Shown here: positions 16,962-25,310 of the stretch, piece after piece
How the letters are laid out: each line of letters starts with the position of its first letter
Numbering within the stretch: position 1 is the first letter of the stretch
Assembly: GCA_041906145.1 (NCBI GenBank)
Contig: JAYRJU010000006.1
Location: 1-64,000, forward strand
DNA from: SHVO01 sp041906145
GTDB lineage: Bacteria > Pseudomonadota > Alphaproteobacteria > Rhodospirillales > Rhodospirillaceae
Direction: 5' to 3'
Length of the DNA: 64,000 bases
Translations under genes and position numbers: made by a program
The notes under the pieces: generated by a model
What the model saw: the letters and a program-made list of their open reading frames with translations, nothing else
Told to the model about the DNA's origin: nothing
Database searches by the model: none

Positions 16962-18820
16962 ATCGCATCTCCTTCGAAGGGCGGAATACTGACCACCTGA
17001 AACATACCTGCGTGCATGTGATAGAGCAGATGGCAATGAAACGCCCAGTCACCCGGCGCGTCCGCAGTCAGGTCGAAGGTGACCTTGCCGCCCGGCGCGA
17101 CATTGACGGTGTGCTTGCGCGGCTTGTTCCCGGGCTTATTGGTCACCAACTCGAAGAAGTGCCCGTGGAGATGGATCGGATGTTGCATCATCGTGTCGTT
17201 GACGAGGGTGATGCGGACACGCTCATTGGTCCGGAAGGCTATGGGCGCTTTGACCTCACTGAACTTCTCGCCGTCGAACGCCCACATAAAGCGTTCCATA
17301 TTGCCAGTGAGATGGATTTCCATGCTTCGGGACGGCTCGCGCGTATCCGGGTTCGGATGAAGCGCGGCCAGATCTGTGTAGACAAGAACCTTGTGGCCGA
17401 CATTTTCGAGCCCCAATCCGGGCTCGCCCAGACGGTCCTGGGCCATCGGCGCGATCATCTGCACGCCGGGTCCCATTTTGACCTGAGGCGCATTCTTGGG
17501 ATCGCGCATATCCATATCGCTGTGGTCCATGCTGGCCGATGACGGGGGGCTTGGGGCCATCGTCATTCCTTGGTTCGGCTGTGAATGATCCATTTCGCTA
17601 TGATCCATTCCGGCCATTTGCGAATGGTCCATTTTCGAGTGGTCCATCTGGGAATGATCCTGGCCTCCCATCGCGGCATGACCCATTCCCGCCATGCCAT
17701 CGTTCATGCCGCCCATATCCATGCCCATGTCCTTCATGGTCAGCAGCGGCCGCGCACGAAGCGGCGGCACCGCGGCCGCCATCCCTTCGCGGGGCGCAAA
17801 CGTCCCAACACCCATGCCTGAGCGATCTGTTGCTTCAGCGACCAGCGTGTAAGCGCGGTCGTCCGGGCGCACGATAACGTCGTATGTTTCAGCCACCGCG
17901 ATCTGGAACTCTTCGACATCGACCGGACGCACATTTTCGCCGTCGGCTTGCACGACTGTGAGAGTTAGGCCCGGGATACGGACGTTGAAAATCGTTTGAG
18001 CCGCGGCGTTGATAAAGCGCAAGCGCACGCGTTCGCCCGGCTTGAATAGCCCTGTCCAGTTGTCCGACGGCGCGTGACCGTTGATCAGAAATGTATATGC
18101 GGCGCCCGTGACATCCAAAATGTCGGTAGGGTCCATGCGCATTTTGGCCCAATCCAACCGCTCCTTCAAAGGAAGGTCTTTGCTCGCGATCAGGCTGGCG
18201 AGTGTCTGCTTCTGAAAGTTGAAGACGCCCGGTTGCTGCTTGAGACGCTTAAAGATCGTATGCGGATGCATGTAGCTGTAGTCCGAAAGCACGATGACAT
18301 GCTCGCGGTCATAAGCGATCTCGTCTGCGCCTTGAGGCTCTAGGATCAAAGGTCCGTAGTGGCCCAACTGCTCCTGCAGACCTGAGTGGCTGTGATACCA
18401 GAACGTACCCGAATGCTTGATTGGGAATTCATAGGTGAAGGTCTCGCCCGGTTTGATTCCGGGGAAGCTGACGCCAGGCACCCCGTCCATTTGAAACGGC
18501 AGCAAGACGCCGTGCCAGTGAATGGAGGTGTCCTCGTCGAGACGGTTGGTAACCGAAAGGCGCACGTTTTGACCTTGCCGGAGCCGCAGGAGTGGCCCCG
18601 GGATGGTGCCGTCGATCGTCACCGCATGGCTGCTGCGCCCGCCGATAGGCCACGACGAATGAGCGACCGTAAGCGCGACATTCGGGCCAGAGAGCGACGG
18701 CAATGCCCGCACCGTTCCGCGGTTGTTCGTTTGCGCCCAAGCGGGAAGCAGGCCCATACCGAGCGCGGAAGCGCCGAATGCAAGGAGTCCTCTGCGATTA
18801 ACCTGCGCCATTTGAGCCAT
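16958..18820 (-). CDS. copA: periplasmic multicopper oxidase CopA (copper resistance)
   Basis: The 620-residue precursor has a Tat-type signal (NRRGLLAFGASALGMGLLPAWA). All four copper-binding motifs of multicopper oxidases are present: HWHG near residue 100, YHSHSG near 142, HPIHLHGHFF near 550 and HCHLLYHMHAGM near 600. Between them is a Met/His-rich stretch with repeats of the form M-D-H-S (residues about 390-440), typical of PcoA/CopA and thought to bind extra copper. It should oxidise Cu(I) to less toxic Cu(II) in the periplasm. It lies between the Cu-ATPase and copB genes in the same direction and overlaps copB by four bases. Confidence 0.95.
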   Translation of the reverse strand: MAQMAQVNRRGLLAFGASALGMGLLPAWAQTNNRGTVRALPSLSGPNVALTVAHSSWPIGGRSSHAVTIDGTIPGPLLRLRQGQNVRLSVTNRLDEDTSIHWHGVLLPFQMDGVPGVSFPGIKPGETFTYEFPIKHSGTFWYHSHSGLQEQLGHYGPLILEPQGADEIAYDREHVIVLSDYSYMHPHTIFKRLKQQPGVFNFQKQTLASLIASKDLPLKERLDWAKMRMDPTDILDVTGAAYTFLINGHAPSDNWTGLFKPGERVRLRFINAAAQTIFNVRIPGLTLTVVQADGENVRPVDVEEFQIAVAETYDVIVRPDDRAYTLVAEATDRSGMGVGTFAPREGMAAAVPPLRARPLLTMKDMGMDMGGMNDGMAGMGHAAMGGQDHSQMDHSKMDHSQMAGMDHSEMDHSQPNQGMTMAPSPPSSASMDHSDMDMRDPKNAPQVKMGPGVQMIAPMAQDRLGEPGLGLENVGHKVLVYTDLAALHPNPDTREPSRSMEIHLTGNMERFMWAFDGEKFSEVKAPIAFRTNERVRITLVNDTMMQHPIHLHGHFFELVTNKPGNKPRKHTVNVAPGGKVTFDLTADAPGDWAFHCHLLYHMHAGMFQVVSIPPFEGDAM

Positions 18821-19027
18821 CCAGTCGATAATTTGTAACGGCTCAAAAGCCGCGCGGGCGGAGCGCTCCGGCCGGGACCCGTTTGCCTAAAATGCGCATG
18901 AGGGACCGTCGAACCCTCCCTGGCGAGGGATAGGCTAGAGACCGTGCAATTACTATATTACGAACACTGACCATACACCCCACCCGGGAGTTTCCGACGA
19001 AACCCTACAAGACATCGGCCATCTATT

Positions 19028-21430
19028 TCAGGTGTCCAGCCGAACCACACGCAAACGCAGTGAATTTGCGATCACGCTCACCGAGGATAGCGCCATCGCA
19101 GCGGCCGCGATGATCGGTGACAAGAGGATGCCAAAAATCGGGTAGAGCACGCCGGCGGCTATCGGCACGCCGGCTGCATTGTAGACGAAGGCGAAGAAGA
19201 GGTTTTGCCGTATATTTCTCATCGTTGCCTGAGACAAATGACGGGCGCGAACGATCCCGACCAAATCTCCCTTTACAAGGGTCACGCCCGCGCTTTCCAT
19301 CGCGACATCTGTGCCAGTGCCCATCGCCACACCAACATCCGCGGCGGCAAGTGCCGGCGCATCGTTCACTCCGTCTCCCGCCATCGCAACTACGCGGCCA
19401 CTCGCCTTGAGGCGTTGAACGACCGCGCTCTTCTGATCGGGCAACACTTCTGCTGCGACTTCCGAAATGTCGAGGCGCCGCGCGACCGCTTCCGCGGTGG
19501 TGCGGTGGTCCCCTGTAAGCATCACCACGTGGACGCCCTGCTGCTTGAGGGCCGCAAGGGCCGCCGGTGTCGTGGCTTTAATAGGATCTGCAATTGCGAT
19601 CACGCCCGCCGCGCGGCTGTCGACGGCGACGTAGATGGCCGTTGCGCCATCCGCGCGAAGCTTGTCGGCCGCTCCCCGCAGTCCGGAAATGTCAATGCCG
19701 AGGCTCGTAAGAAACGCATCCTGCCCCAACACGACCTTCTTGCCACCGACGGTGCCGACCGCGCCCTTTCCTGTGGGAGAATCAAAGTCGGTTACGGCCG
19801 GAATGATGAGGCCGCGCCGCTGCGCTGAATTTACAATCGCAAGCGCCAGGGGATGCTCACTTGCCTGTTCCACGCCCGCTGCAAACTGCAAGATATCGTT
19901 CTCAAGCATGCCTTGCTCGGCCAAGATCGCGGTGACGGAAGGTTTGCCTTCGGTCAGAGTTCCCGTCTTGTCGACGACAAGCGTGTCGATTTTTTCCATG
20001 CGCTCCAACGCTTCGGCATTCTTTATCAGAACGCCGTGTTGCGCGCCGCGACCGACGCCGACCATGATTGACATCGGCGTTGCCAAACCAAGCGCGCACG
20101 GGCATGCGATGATCAGAACCGCCACGGCCGCAACCAAGCCATAGGCAAATCTCGGGTCAGGCCCAAACAACATCCAAGCCGCGAAAGCGGCAAGCGCGAT
20201 CCCGATCACGAGCGGAACAAACCAAGACGAGACCTGATCGGCCATGCGCTGGATCGGAGCGCGACTGCGCTGCGCATCGGCGACCATCTGGACAATGCGC
20301 GCGAGCATGGTCTCGTGGCCGACCTTTTCGGCCGTGATCACCAGAGCACCGGTTTGATTGATGGTGCCCCCGATCACAGCTGCGTTTATCTCTTTGGTGA
20401 CCGGCATGGACTCGCCGGTAACCATGCTTTCATCGATCGACGACCGTCCTTCGACGACTTTACCGTCAACCGGCACTTTTTCACCGGGACGGACGCGCAG
20501 GCGATCACCGACCATGATGAGGTCAAGCGCCACCTCTTGTTCCGTGCCATCCGCAGAAATGCGCCGCGCCACTTTTGGTGCGAGTTTGAGAAGAGCTTTG
20601 ATCGCACCGGACGTCTGCTCGCGCGCTCGAAGCTCGAGGACCTGCCCTAAAAGCACGAGAACGGTAATGACGGCGGCAGCTTCAAAATAAACTGCGACGG
20701 TCCCTTCTGCCGAACGGAATGCGTCCGGAAAGACGCCAGGAAAAACCGCGGCCACAACGCTGTATATCCAGGCGACACCCGTGCCCATGGCGATCAAAGT
20801 GAACATGTTCAGCTTGCGTGTCAGGATCGACTGCCAGCCGCGGACGAAGAACGGCCAGCCGGCCCACGATACGACGGGAGTCGCCAAGGCGAATTGCAGC
20901 CACGTTGCGAATTGCGCCGAAATGTAGTGATGCAGATCGAATAGGTGGCCGCCCATCTCCACCACCACGACCGGGAGGGCCAAGATGAGGCCGATCCAGA
21001 AGCGCCGAGTCATGTCGGCAAGTTCCGGGTTGGGGCCGCTTTCCGCCGTCACCGCGACCGGCTCAAGCGCCATGCCGCAGATGGGGCAAGACCCAGGTCC
21101 GATCTGTCGAACCTCCGGATGCATCGGGCAGGTATAGATCGCGGTCTCATCGACCGGAGCGGCCGGCTTCGGAGACAGGTATTTTGCAGGATCGCCCTCG
21201 AACTTCGTGCGGCATCCGTTGGAGCAGAAGTAATATGTTTCGCCTGCGTGCTGCGCCTTATGCTTCGCCGTGGCCGGGTCGACGTCCATCCCACACACGG
21301 GATCTTTGACGGTCGGAGTCACCGCGGAGGACTTAGCGTGCTTGGCACAGCATGAGCCGTGCGCGGCGCCGTGAACCGCGTGCGCATGATGATCGTGAGC
21401 GTGGCTATCGTGAGAATTTTTGTCGGCCAT
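19028..21430 (-). CDS. Cu(I)-exporting P1B-type ATPase with YHS and heavy-metal-binding N-terminal domains
   Basis: The 800-residue pump exports Cu(I) from the cytoplasm. The N-terminus is His-rich (HDSHAHDHHAHAVHG). A YHS domain follows (VKDPVCGMDVDPATAKH, residues about 38-85), then a second Cys/His module (YTCPMHPEVRQIGPGSCPIC), in place of the usual HMA domain. The catalytic parts are complete: TGES actuator loop, C-P-C in a membrane helix near 445, DKTGTLT near 487, HPLALAI and GDGVNDAPALAAADVGVAMG near 687. ATG at 21430 has GGAG at eight bases; a GTG three bases earlier is less likely. It is divergent from csoR, and a palindrome at 21446-21462 overlaps the promoter region. Confidence 0.95.
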   Translation of the reverse strand: MADKNSHDSHAHDHHAHAVHGAAHGSCCAKHAKSSAVTPTVKDPVCGMDVDPATAKHKAQHAGETYYFCSNGCRTKFEGDPAKYLSPKPAAPVDETAIYTCPMHPEVRQIGPGSCPICGMALEPVAVTAESGPNPELADMTRRFWIGLILALPVVVVEMGGHLFDLHHYISAQFATWLQFALATPVVSWAGWPFFVRGWQSILTRKLNMFTLIAMGTGVAWIYSVVAAVFPGVFPDAFRSAEGTVAVYFEAAAVITVLVLLGQVLELRAREQTSGAIKALLKLAPKVARRISADGTEQEVALDLIMVGDRLRVRPGEKVPVDGKVVEGRSSIDESMVTGESMPVTKEINAAVIGGTINQTGALVITAEKVGHETMLARIVQMVADAQRSRAPIQRMADQVSSWFVPLVIGIALAAFAAWMLFGPDPRFAYGLVAAVAVLIIACPCALGLATPMSIMVGVGRGAQHGVLIKNAEALERMEKIDTLVVDKTGTLTEGKPSVTAILAEQGMLENDILQFAAGVEQASEHPLALAIVNSAQRRGLIIPAVTDFDSPTGKGAVGTVGGKKVVLGQDAFLTSLGIDISGLRGAADKLRADGATAIYVAVDSRAAGVIAIADPIKATTPAALAALKQQGVHVVMLTGDHRTTAEAVARRLDISEVAAEVLPDQKSAVVQRLKASGRVVAMAGDGVNDAPALAAADVGVAMGTGTDVAMESAGVTLVKGDLVGIVRARHLSQATMRNIRQNLFFAFVYNAAGVPIAAGVLYPIFGILLSPIIAAAAMALSSVSVIANSLRLRVVRLDT

Positions 21431-21445
21431 CACCGCGTCTCCTTC

Positions 21446-21462
21446 ATACCCCCATAGGGTAT
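21446..21462. promoter_or_regulatory. CsoR operator-like palindrome in the promoter of the Cu-ATPase gene
   Basis: ATACCC and GGGTAT form a 6-base inverted repeat around CCATA, 16 bases upstream of the ATPase ATG. TACCC/GGGTA palindromes with GC-rich centres are the known binding sites of CsoR-type copper repressors. The csoR gene lies directly on the other side. Confidence 0.6.
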
Positions 21463-21476
21463 ATTATGCCTTGCAA

Positions 21477-21497
21477 ATATACCCCCTGCCGGTATAT
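21477..21497. promoter_or_regulatory. second CsoR operator-like palindrome, at the start of csoR
   Basis: ATATACC (21477-21483) and GGTATAT (21491-21497) are perfect 7-base arms around CCCTGCC. The site touches the first possible csoR start codon (21496) and fits autoregulation by CsoR. With the palindrome at 21446 it gives one site for each divergent gene. Confidence 0.6.
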
Positions 21498-21504
21498 GTC
21501 AAGT

Positions 21505-21780
21505 ATGCACAGAAAAGACTCAGCGCCCACCCTCAAACGTCTCAACCGCATCGAAGGTCAGGTCCGCGGCCTTGCGCGGATGGTCGAGGAAGATCGCTAC
21601 TGTATCGACATCATTACGCAGATTTCGGCGGTGCGTGCCGCCCTCCGGCGCGTCGAGGACGATCTTCTTGAACAGCACGTGTCCCACTGCGTGCAAGGGG
21701 CCGTGGACTCGGGCAACGCGGCCGATCAGAAGAAAAAAATCGCGGAACTCGTCGAGACGCTCCGGCGCACAAGTCGTTAG
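21505..21780 (+). CDS. csoR: CsoR-family copper-sensing repressor
   Basis: The 91-residue all-helical repressor shows the family core LKRLNRIEGQVRGLARMVEEDRYC. Counting from ATG at 21505, Cys33, His58 and Cys62 have exactly the spacing of the C-H-C copper ligands in the characterised Mycobacterium CsoR (25 and 29 residues after the first cysteine). This makes copper the expected signal, rather than nickel or formaldehyde. Copper binding should release the palindromes at 21446 and 21477 and turn on the divergent efflux pump. Another ATG at 21496 lies inside the second palindrome; neither start has a good ribosome binding site. Confidence 0.9.
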   Translation: MHRKDSAPTLKRLNRIEGQVRGLARMVEEDRYCIDIITQISAVRAALRRVEDDLLEQHVSHCVQGAVDSGNAADQKKKIAELVETLRRTSR

Positions 21781-21941
21781 CCGTCGGGAATCCGTTCTCG
21801 CGGATCATCCGCACCAAATTATTTCTGGTCAGCGCGCGCCTTGGTTTGCGTAAGCGAGAGCAGTGGCAAACCGGAGAGGCCGTAGCCGGCGGGGTATGCT
21901 AGCGGATTACGTCTCGCATGGTTCACCCCTACCCCGGATTG

Positions 21942-22313
21942 TCATTTTGGGTGGTGGGCCTCATGGTCTTCCGGCGGCGACGCGGACGGCGCTGGCGTAG
22001 GACCGTCTTTATGCCCGCTCATCCCTCCCATCATGCCCATGCCGCCGCCCATCTTCCTCATGTGCGCCATCATGGTCGACATTTGCTCATGCATATTTTG
22101 CATCTTTGCCTTTTGGGCCGGGTCGCTCATGCCCTTCATCATGGCATCCATGTCGGACATCATGCTGCCCATGTTCTTCTGCATGGCATCTGTGTCCGCC
22201 ATCATCGCGCATTTCAAAGGGGAATTAGAGGCCACTGGCTTAGTCTTGGCGGAAGCACAGCCCTGCAGTGCAAGGGCGACCCCTAGTACGGCGACTTTGG
22301 ATCCGGTTTTCAT
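21942..22313 (-). CDS. Met/His-rich small lipoprotein of the copper cluster
   Basis: The 123-residue precursor has a lipoprotein signal (MKTGSKVAVLGVALALQGC) with lipobox L-Q-G-C. The mature part is helical and full of methionines: MMADTDAMQKNMGSMMSDMD, MMKGMSD, MRKMGGGMGMMGGMSGHKDG, ending DHEAHHPK. Such composition suits Cu(I) binding in the periplasm, but this is inference from composition and location; I do not recognise a named family. ATG at 22313 follows GGAGA at eight bases. It lies downstream of csoR in the opposite direction and outside the island boundary at 22528. Confidence 0.65.
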   Translation of the reverse strand: MKTGSKVAVLGVALALQGCASAKTKPVASNSPLKCAMMADTDAMQKNMGSMMSDMDAMMKGMSDPAQKAKMQNMHEQMSTMMAHMRKMGGGMGMMGGMSGHKDGPTPAPSASPPEDHEAHHPK

Positions 22314-22527
22314 GGGCACTTCTCCATGTGAGAGTGCAAAGGCTATTAGGCGCTAAAAGCTGGGTAATTGAGACTCGTCAACCATGGCCACGCGCATCGG
22401 GTGGAGAAAGCGAAGCGGCAGACTATGTGGACCGGAGGCCTGTCGCAGTTATCGGCCGGGACCAAAGGCCCGCTTTATTGGGTCAGCGAGACGTCGGCGG
22501 ACGCCTACGAACGAATGTGGAATGAGA
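22314..22527. other. gap left of the island, partly similar to the far island end
   Basis: No gene is assigned. The last 64 bases (22464-22527) resemble 37721-37785, the sequence on the same side of the other attachment-site copy: KGPLYWVSETSADAYER reads against KARFYWISSTPADDYEQ in one frame. See the findings. Confidence 0.5.
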
Positions 22528-22545
22528 GAATGGTGCCCGGAGCCG
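22528..22545. repeat. left attachment-site copy of the island (partial tRNA-Phe 3' end)
   Basis: GAATGGTGCCCGGAGCCG is identical to 37786-37803, where it is the 3' end of tRNA-Phe (minus strand) plus three bases beyond. The sequence to the right is not tRNA, so this is the copy made when the element integrated. Confidence 0.85.
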
Positions 22546-22607
22546 TCATCACATTCGCAGCGTAAGCGTTTGATTTGCAATAGGCTATTTTTGACCCTGC
22601 GAAGCGC

Positions 22608-22680
22608 TACCAACTCTCCTACCCTCGAACTGAGCGGCTGTCAGCGGACGAATACGGACACGTATTTTCATACCAACACC
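22608..22680. promoter_or_regulatory. candidate integrase arm-type sites, left island end
   Basis: TACCAAC occurs at 22608 and 22671 in the same orientation. The second lies in the 12-mer CATACCAACACC that also occurs upstream of the integrase gene at 37572-37583. Sharing between the two inner ends of the element suits arm-type binding by the integrase. Confidence 0.5.
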
Positions 22681-22939
22681 GCACCAAGCAAAAGTTGTAT
22701 CGAACAAAAATATTTTCCGCGAACAGTACTTGGTCTTCATCGCACTCGATGACCTGACTCAGAGCGCCCCCAATTGCCCCTCTATCCATCCGCCAGCGTC
22801 GATTTGCCTCTCGGCGACGCTCCAAACTCGACCGCGGGCATTTGTGTGATTGGAGCGCGCGCCACAACAGATCTCATGTGTTCGTTCTCTCAAAGTGACG
22901 AAATCCGTTACTTTGCGCGAACGCAGTCGTAAAAATGAG

Positions 22940-22965
22940 TGTGGCGGAGAGGGTGATCCGCCACA
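22940..22965. repeat. perfect 9-base inverted repeat
   Basis: TGTGGCGGA (22940-22948) pairs with TCCGCCACA (22957-22965) across an eight-base loop. There is no T run, so it is not a typical terminator. It lies about 150 bases beyond the 3' end of nnrS. Confidence 0.5.
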
Positions 22966-23111
22966 TCGGCCGTACCCCTACGCCTACCCCCACGCAAAAT
23001 CCGAATTGGGGCGAATGGCTGCGAACGAGCGAGGCCGATTGTACACGGTCTTCAAAATCCGAAGCCATACATTGGCTATCGGCCGCCGAAACTCCGAGAG
23101 GGTTGGCGGCC

Positions 23112-24296
23112 TCAGGCCCGCGGTCGCAACAGCAGCGGGCCGTATAGCATCGCGAACAGAATGAACGCGAGCGCCCAGGCCGCGCCCGCAGCCATCATCG
23201 TCTCATCGCCTACATGCGGAACGGACGACGCGATAATGCGCAATACGGCTGCCGCGTTTACCAGAACATAGATCGCCGTTGTGCCAAACCCGGCATGAAG
23301 GTCACGGCCGGAGTGACCGAGCGAGGCGCGCGTCATCACCGCGAGTGTCATGGTTCCGATCGCGCCTGCCGTCAGCGCATGCAGACCGGCAGACGGCAGA
23401 ACCAGCGGATATAGGCCATTTGCGCCAAACAGAACGAGCCCAACCGCGAGCCAAGCGTAGCCGACATGCAATACAAAAAGGAGGGGTTCCGAGAACGTCG
23501 CAAAGCCGCGCCAACGGACGAGCCGAACGCCGACGGCGAAGCCTGCGGCCATTAGCGCGAACGGCGTCAGAACACCGTTCGGCACGAAAGCCCACCACGC
23601 AACACCCGCCGCAATAAACACAAGCGCGACCCGATCGACCAGTCCGCTCGGTTTCGGCGTTGACGCCTCAGGCTTCGTCTTACGTAGCCAGTTGCCCGTA
23701 AAACTTGGCACGATGCGACCGCCGATGAGGGCGATCAGATTGAGAAGGATGGCGATCCCTAGACGATTTCCCAACTCCGCCGTCTGAGCGAGACCTACGG
23801 CTTCTGCATGAACAAGCGCGTTTCCTGCTCCGATCAGCGTGAGGCCGAGGACAACGGCCAGATTGTGCCAGTTCCGGCCGACGATGATTTCCCGCGCGAC
23901 AGCGAACGTAAACGCAACCGGAAACGCCAAATCGACGAGGGCGACAGCCCTCGGCTCCATCATGCCCGACGTAAGTACAGCAATGCGGCCAGCGAACCAG
24001 ATCACAAAGAGCGCGATTAATGGAACGCCCTGCAAGGGCATTCGGCCGGTCCAATTGGGGATCGCCGTCAGCAAGAACCCTGCGACGACTGCCGCGCCAT
24101 ACCCATAAATCAGTTCGTGCGCGTGCCACACGACCGGCGACAAAGCCGTCGGCACAACAACGTCTCCACGGTAGAAGAGCAACCATAGCGGAATGGCGAT
24201 TGCCGCCCAAATCGCACCGCCCAGAAAGAAGGGACGAAAGCCGGCAGAGAACAAGGCTGGTCCGCCAAACGGCCGATAGCGGGGAATCGCGTTCAT
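23112..24296 (-). CDS. nnrS: NnrS family haem/copper membrane protein (nitric-oxide stress)
   Basis: The 394-residue polytopic protein has about twelve hydrophobic segments and the NnrS start pattern GPALFSAGFRPFFLGGAIWAA. Conserved histidines appear in VVWHAHELIYGYGAAVVAGF and in the C-terminal SAGLHALTAGAIGTMTLAVMTRASLGHSGR. NnrS proteins protect cells from NO-related stress and usually sit with denitrification genes under NO-responsive Crp/Fnr regulators. Here it is next to such a regulator in the nitrate island. ATG at 24296 has an AGGA site at seven bases; an upstream in-frame ATG at 24350 gives a longer product. Confidence 0.9.
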   Translation of the reverse strand: MNAIPRYRPFGGPALFSAGFRPFFLGGAIWAAIAIPLWLLFYRGDVVVPTALSPVVWHAHELIYGYGAAVVAGFLLTAIPNWTGRMPLQGVPLIALFVIWFAGRIAVLTSGMMEPRAVALVDLAFPVAFTFAVAREIIVGRNWHNLAVVLGLTLIGAGNALVHAEAVGLAQTAELGNRLGIAILLNLIALIGGRIVPSFTGNWLRKTKPEASTPKPSGLVDRVALVFIAAGVAWWAFVPNGVLTPFALMAAGFAVGVRLVRWRGFATFSEPLLFVLHVGYAWLAVGLVLFGANGLYPLVLPSAGLHALTAGAIGTMTLAVMTRASLGHSGRDLHAGFGTTAIYVLVNAAAVLRIIASSVPHVGDETMMAAGAAWALAFILFAMLYGPLLLRPRA

Positions 24297-24424
24297 GCCC
24301 ATTCCTAATTGTTGTGCTTCAGGTGAATGAAACGACGTTCGTAATTCCATCACCGCGCGGATGAAGATGATATTTGTCGCGCCCGCGCTTCATCGCCCAA
24401 GACCCTTCCTATTTGACCGACGCC

Positions 24425-25129
24425 TCATTTTGCGGGTTGATACAGCGCGATCTCGCGCAATATTGCCAATTTGCGGATCGTGATTCGCGACCGTGCGGTC
24501 GTCAGCAGCTTTCGATTCTGCCATTTGGTCAGCACGCGACTGACAGTGTGCATTGTTGCGCCGCACATTTCCGCCAGATCCCGGCGCGTGAGCGGAAAGG
24601 CAATCACCGTGCCGTCGTGGGCCTCTTGTCCGGCGCCGTCGGCTAACCGCAGAAGTGCGTTCGCGATCCGGCATTCAACGCATTGGGTCGAAATCTCGCG
24701 CAGGCGTTCCTGAACCTCGCGGATGCGGAGCCCGAGAATTTTGATGATGTTGCGCGCGATGTCAGGATGGCTCCGCATGAGCGTGCGCAAGGCCGCCTCC
24801 GACCAGCTCGCCTCAACTGAATCGACAACCGTGACGGCCTCAGCCGGATACCGGCCGTCGGTAAAAAGCGCCACGGTTCCGAACATGTCGCCAGGACCGA
24901 TGAAACGCACAAGCAGCTGCGCGCCCGCGCCGTCGGATTGGCTGATGCGGACCCGTCCCTTGATAAGGGCGTGGCAGGAGCCGGCTCGGCGGCCTTGGAT
25001 GAATATGACCGTGCCTTTGGGAAGCTTTCGCACGCGCGCCTCGCGCGCCACGGCCACCAAGGCGGTCTCCGGCAGGTCCGCAAACAGGTCCAAATGTTGA
25101 AAATCGGCGGGATTCGGAAAGGTATTCAT
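24425..25129 (-). CDS. Crp/Fnr-family regulator of the NnrR/Dnr type
   Basis: The 234-residue protein has an N-terminal cyclic-nucleotide-like beta-roll (KLPKGTVIFIQGRRAGSCHALIKGRV, GPGDMFGTVALFTDGRYPAEAV), a long dimer helix and a C-terminal helix-turn-helix (LTRRDLAEMCGATMHTVSRVLTKWQ). It lacks the N-terminal cysteine cluster of Fnr, so it should not carry an oxygen-labile FeS cluster. The recognition helix has H-T-V-S-R, as in NnrR/Dnr-type regulators, where Fnr itself has E-T-V-S-R. It probably senses NO or low oxygen indirectly and controls nnrS and the nar genes. A TTGAT-N4-CGCAA site lies 41 bases upstream of its ATG. Confidence 0.85.
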   Translation of the reverse strand: MNTFPNPADFQHLDLFADLPETALVAVAREARVRKLPKGTVIFIQGRRAGSCHALIKGRVRISQSDGAGAQLLVRFIGPGDMFGTVALFTDGRYPAEAVTVVDSVEASWSEAALRTLMRSHPDIARNIIKILGLRIREVQERLREISTQCVECRIANALLRLADGAGQEAHDGTVIAFPLTRRDLAEMCGATMHTVSRVLTKWQNRKLLTTARSRITIRKLAILREIALYQPAK

Positions 25130-25169
25130 GGCTCTAACCACATGATGACACAGACAAATCGGGAGCGAG

Positions 25170-25183
25170 TTGATCTAGCGCAA
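25170..25183. promoter_or_regulatory. Fnr/Dnr-type binding site between the regulator and the nar genes
   Basis: TTGATCTAGCGCAA has one perfect TTGAT half-site and a CGCAA half-site after four bases; the consensus is TTGAT-N4-ATCAA. It lies in the divergent gap upstream of the Crp/Fnr gene and of the small membrane protein gene that leads into narK, where such a site is expected. Confidence 0.6.
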
Positions 25184-25310
25184 CGACATCCCCGCGCCTG
25201 ATCGGCGAGATTTGTGGCTGGCCTTCCAAGAGGTTAGACGCGATAGCGCCGGTGCAATACTGTTATTGCTCGTTCCGCCGGGGCGGCTGGCGAACGGCGG
25301 GAGGGGTGGA

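Larger units (their letters stand above)
22546..23111. other. left end of the island, no gene assigned
   Basis: About 560 bases of lower-GC sequence between the attachment-site copy and nnrS. It contains two TACCAAC motifs (22608-22614 and 22671-22677; the second is part of CATACCAACACC, found again at 37572-37583) and a perfect 9-base hairpin at 22940-22965. Short frames here show no recognisable domain. Confidence 0.5.

Noticed and set aside
22619..22867. 82-codon minus-strand frame in the left island end
   Set aside because: It has no ribosome binding site, domain or neighbour support.
22940..22965. GGCGGAGAGGGTG resembling the 3' end of a tRNA-Ser, as an attachment remnant
   Set aside because: The match is short, and the following bases form a hairpin instead of a T arm.
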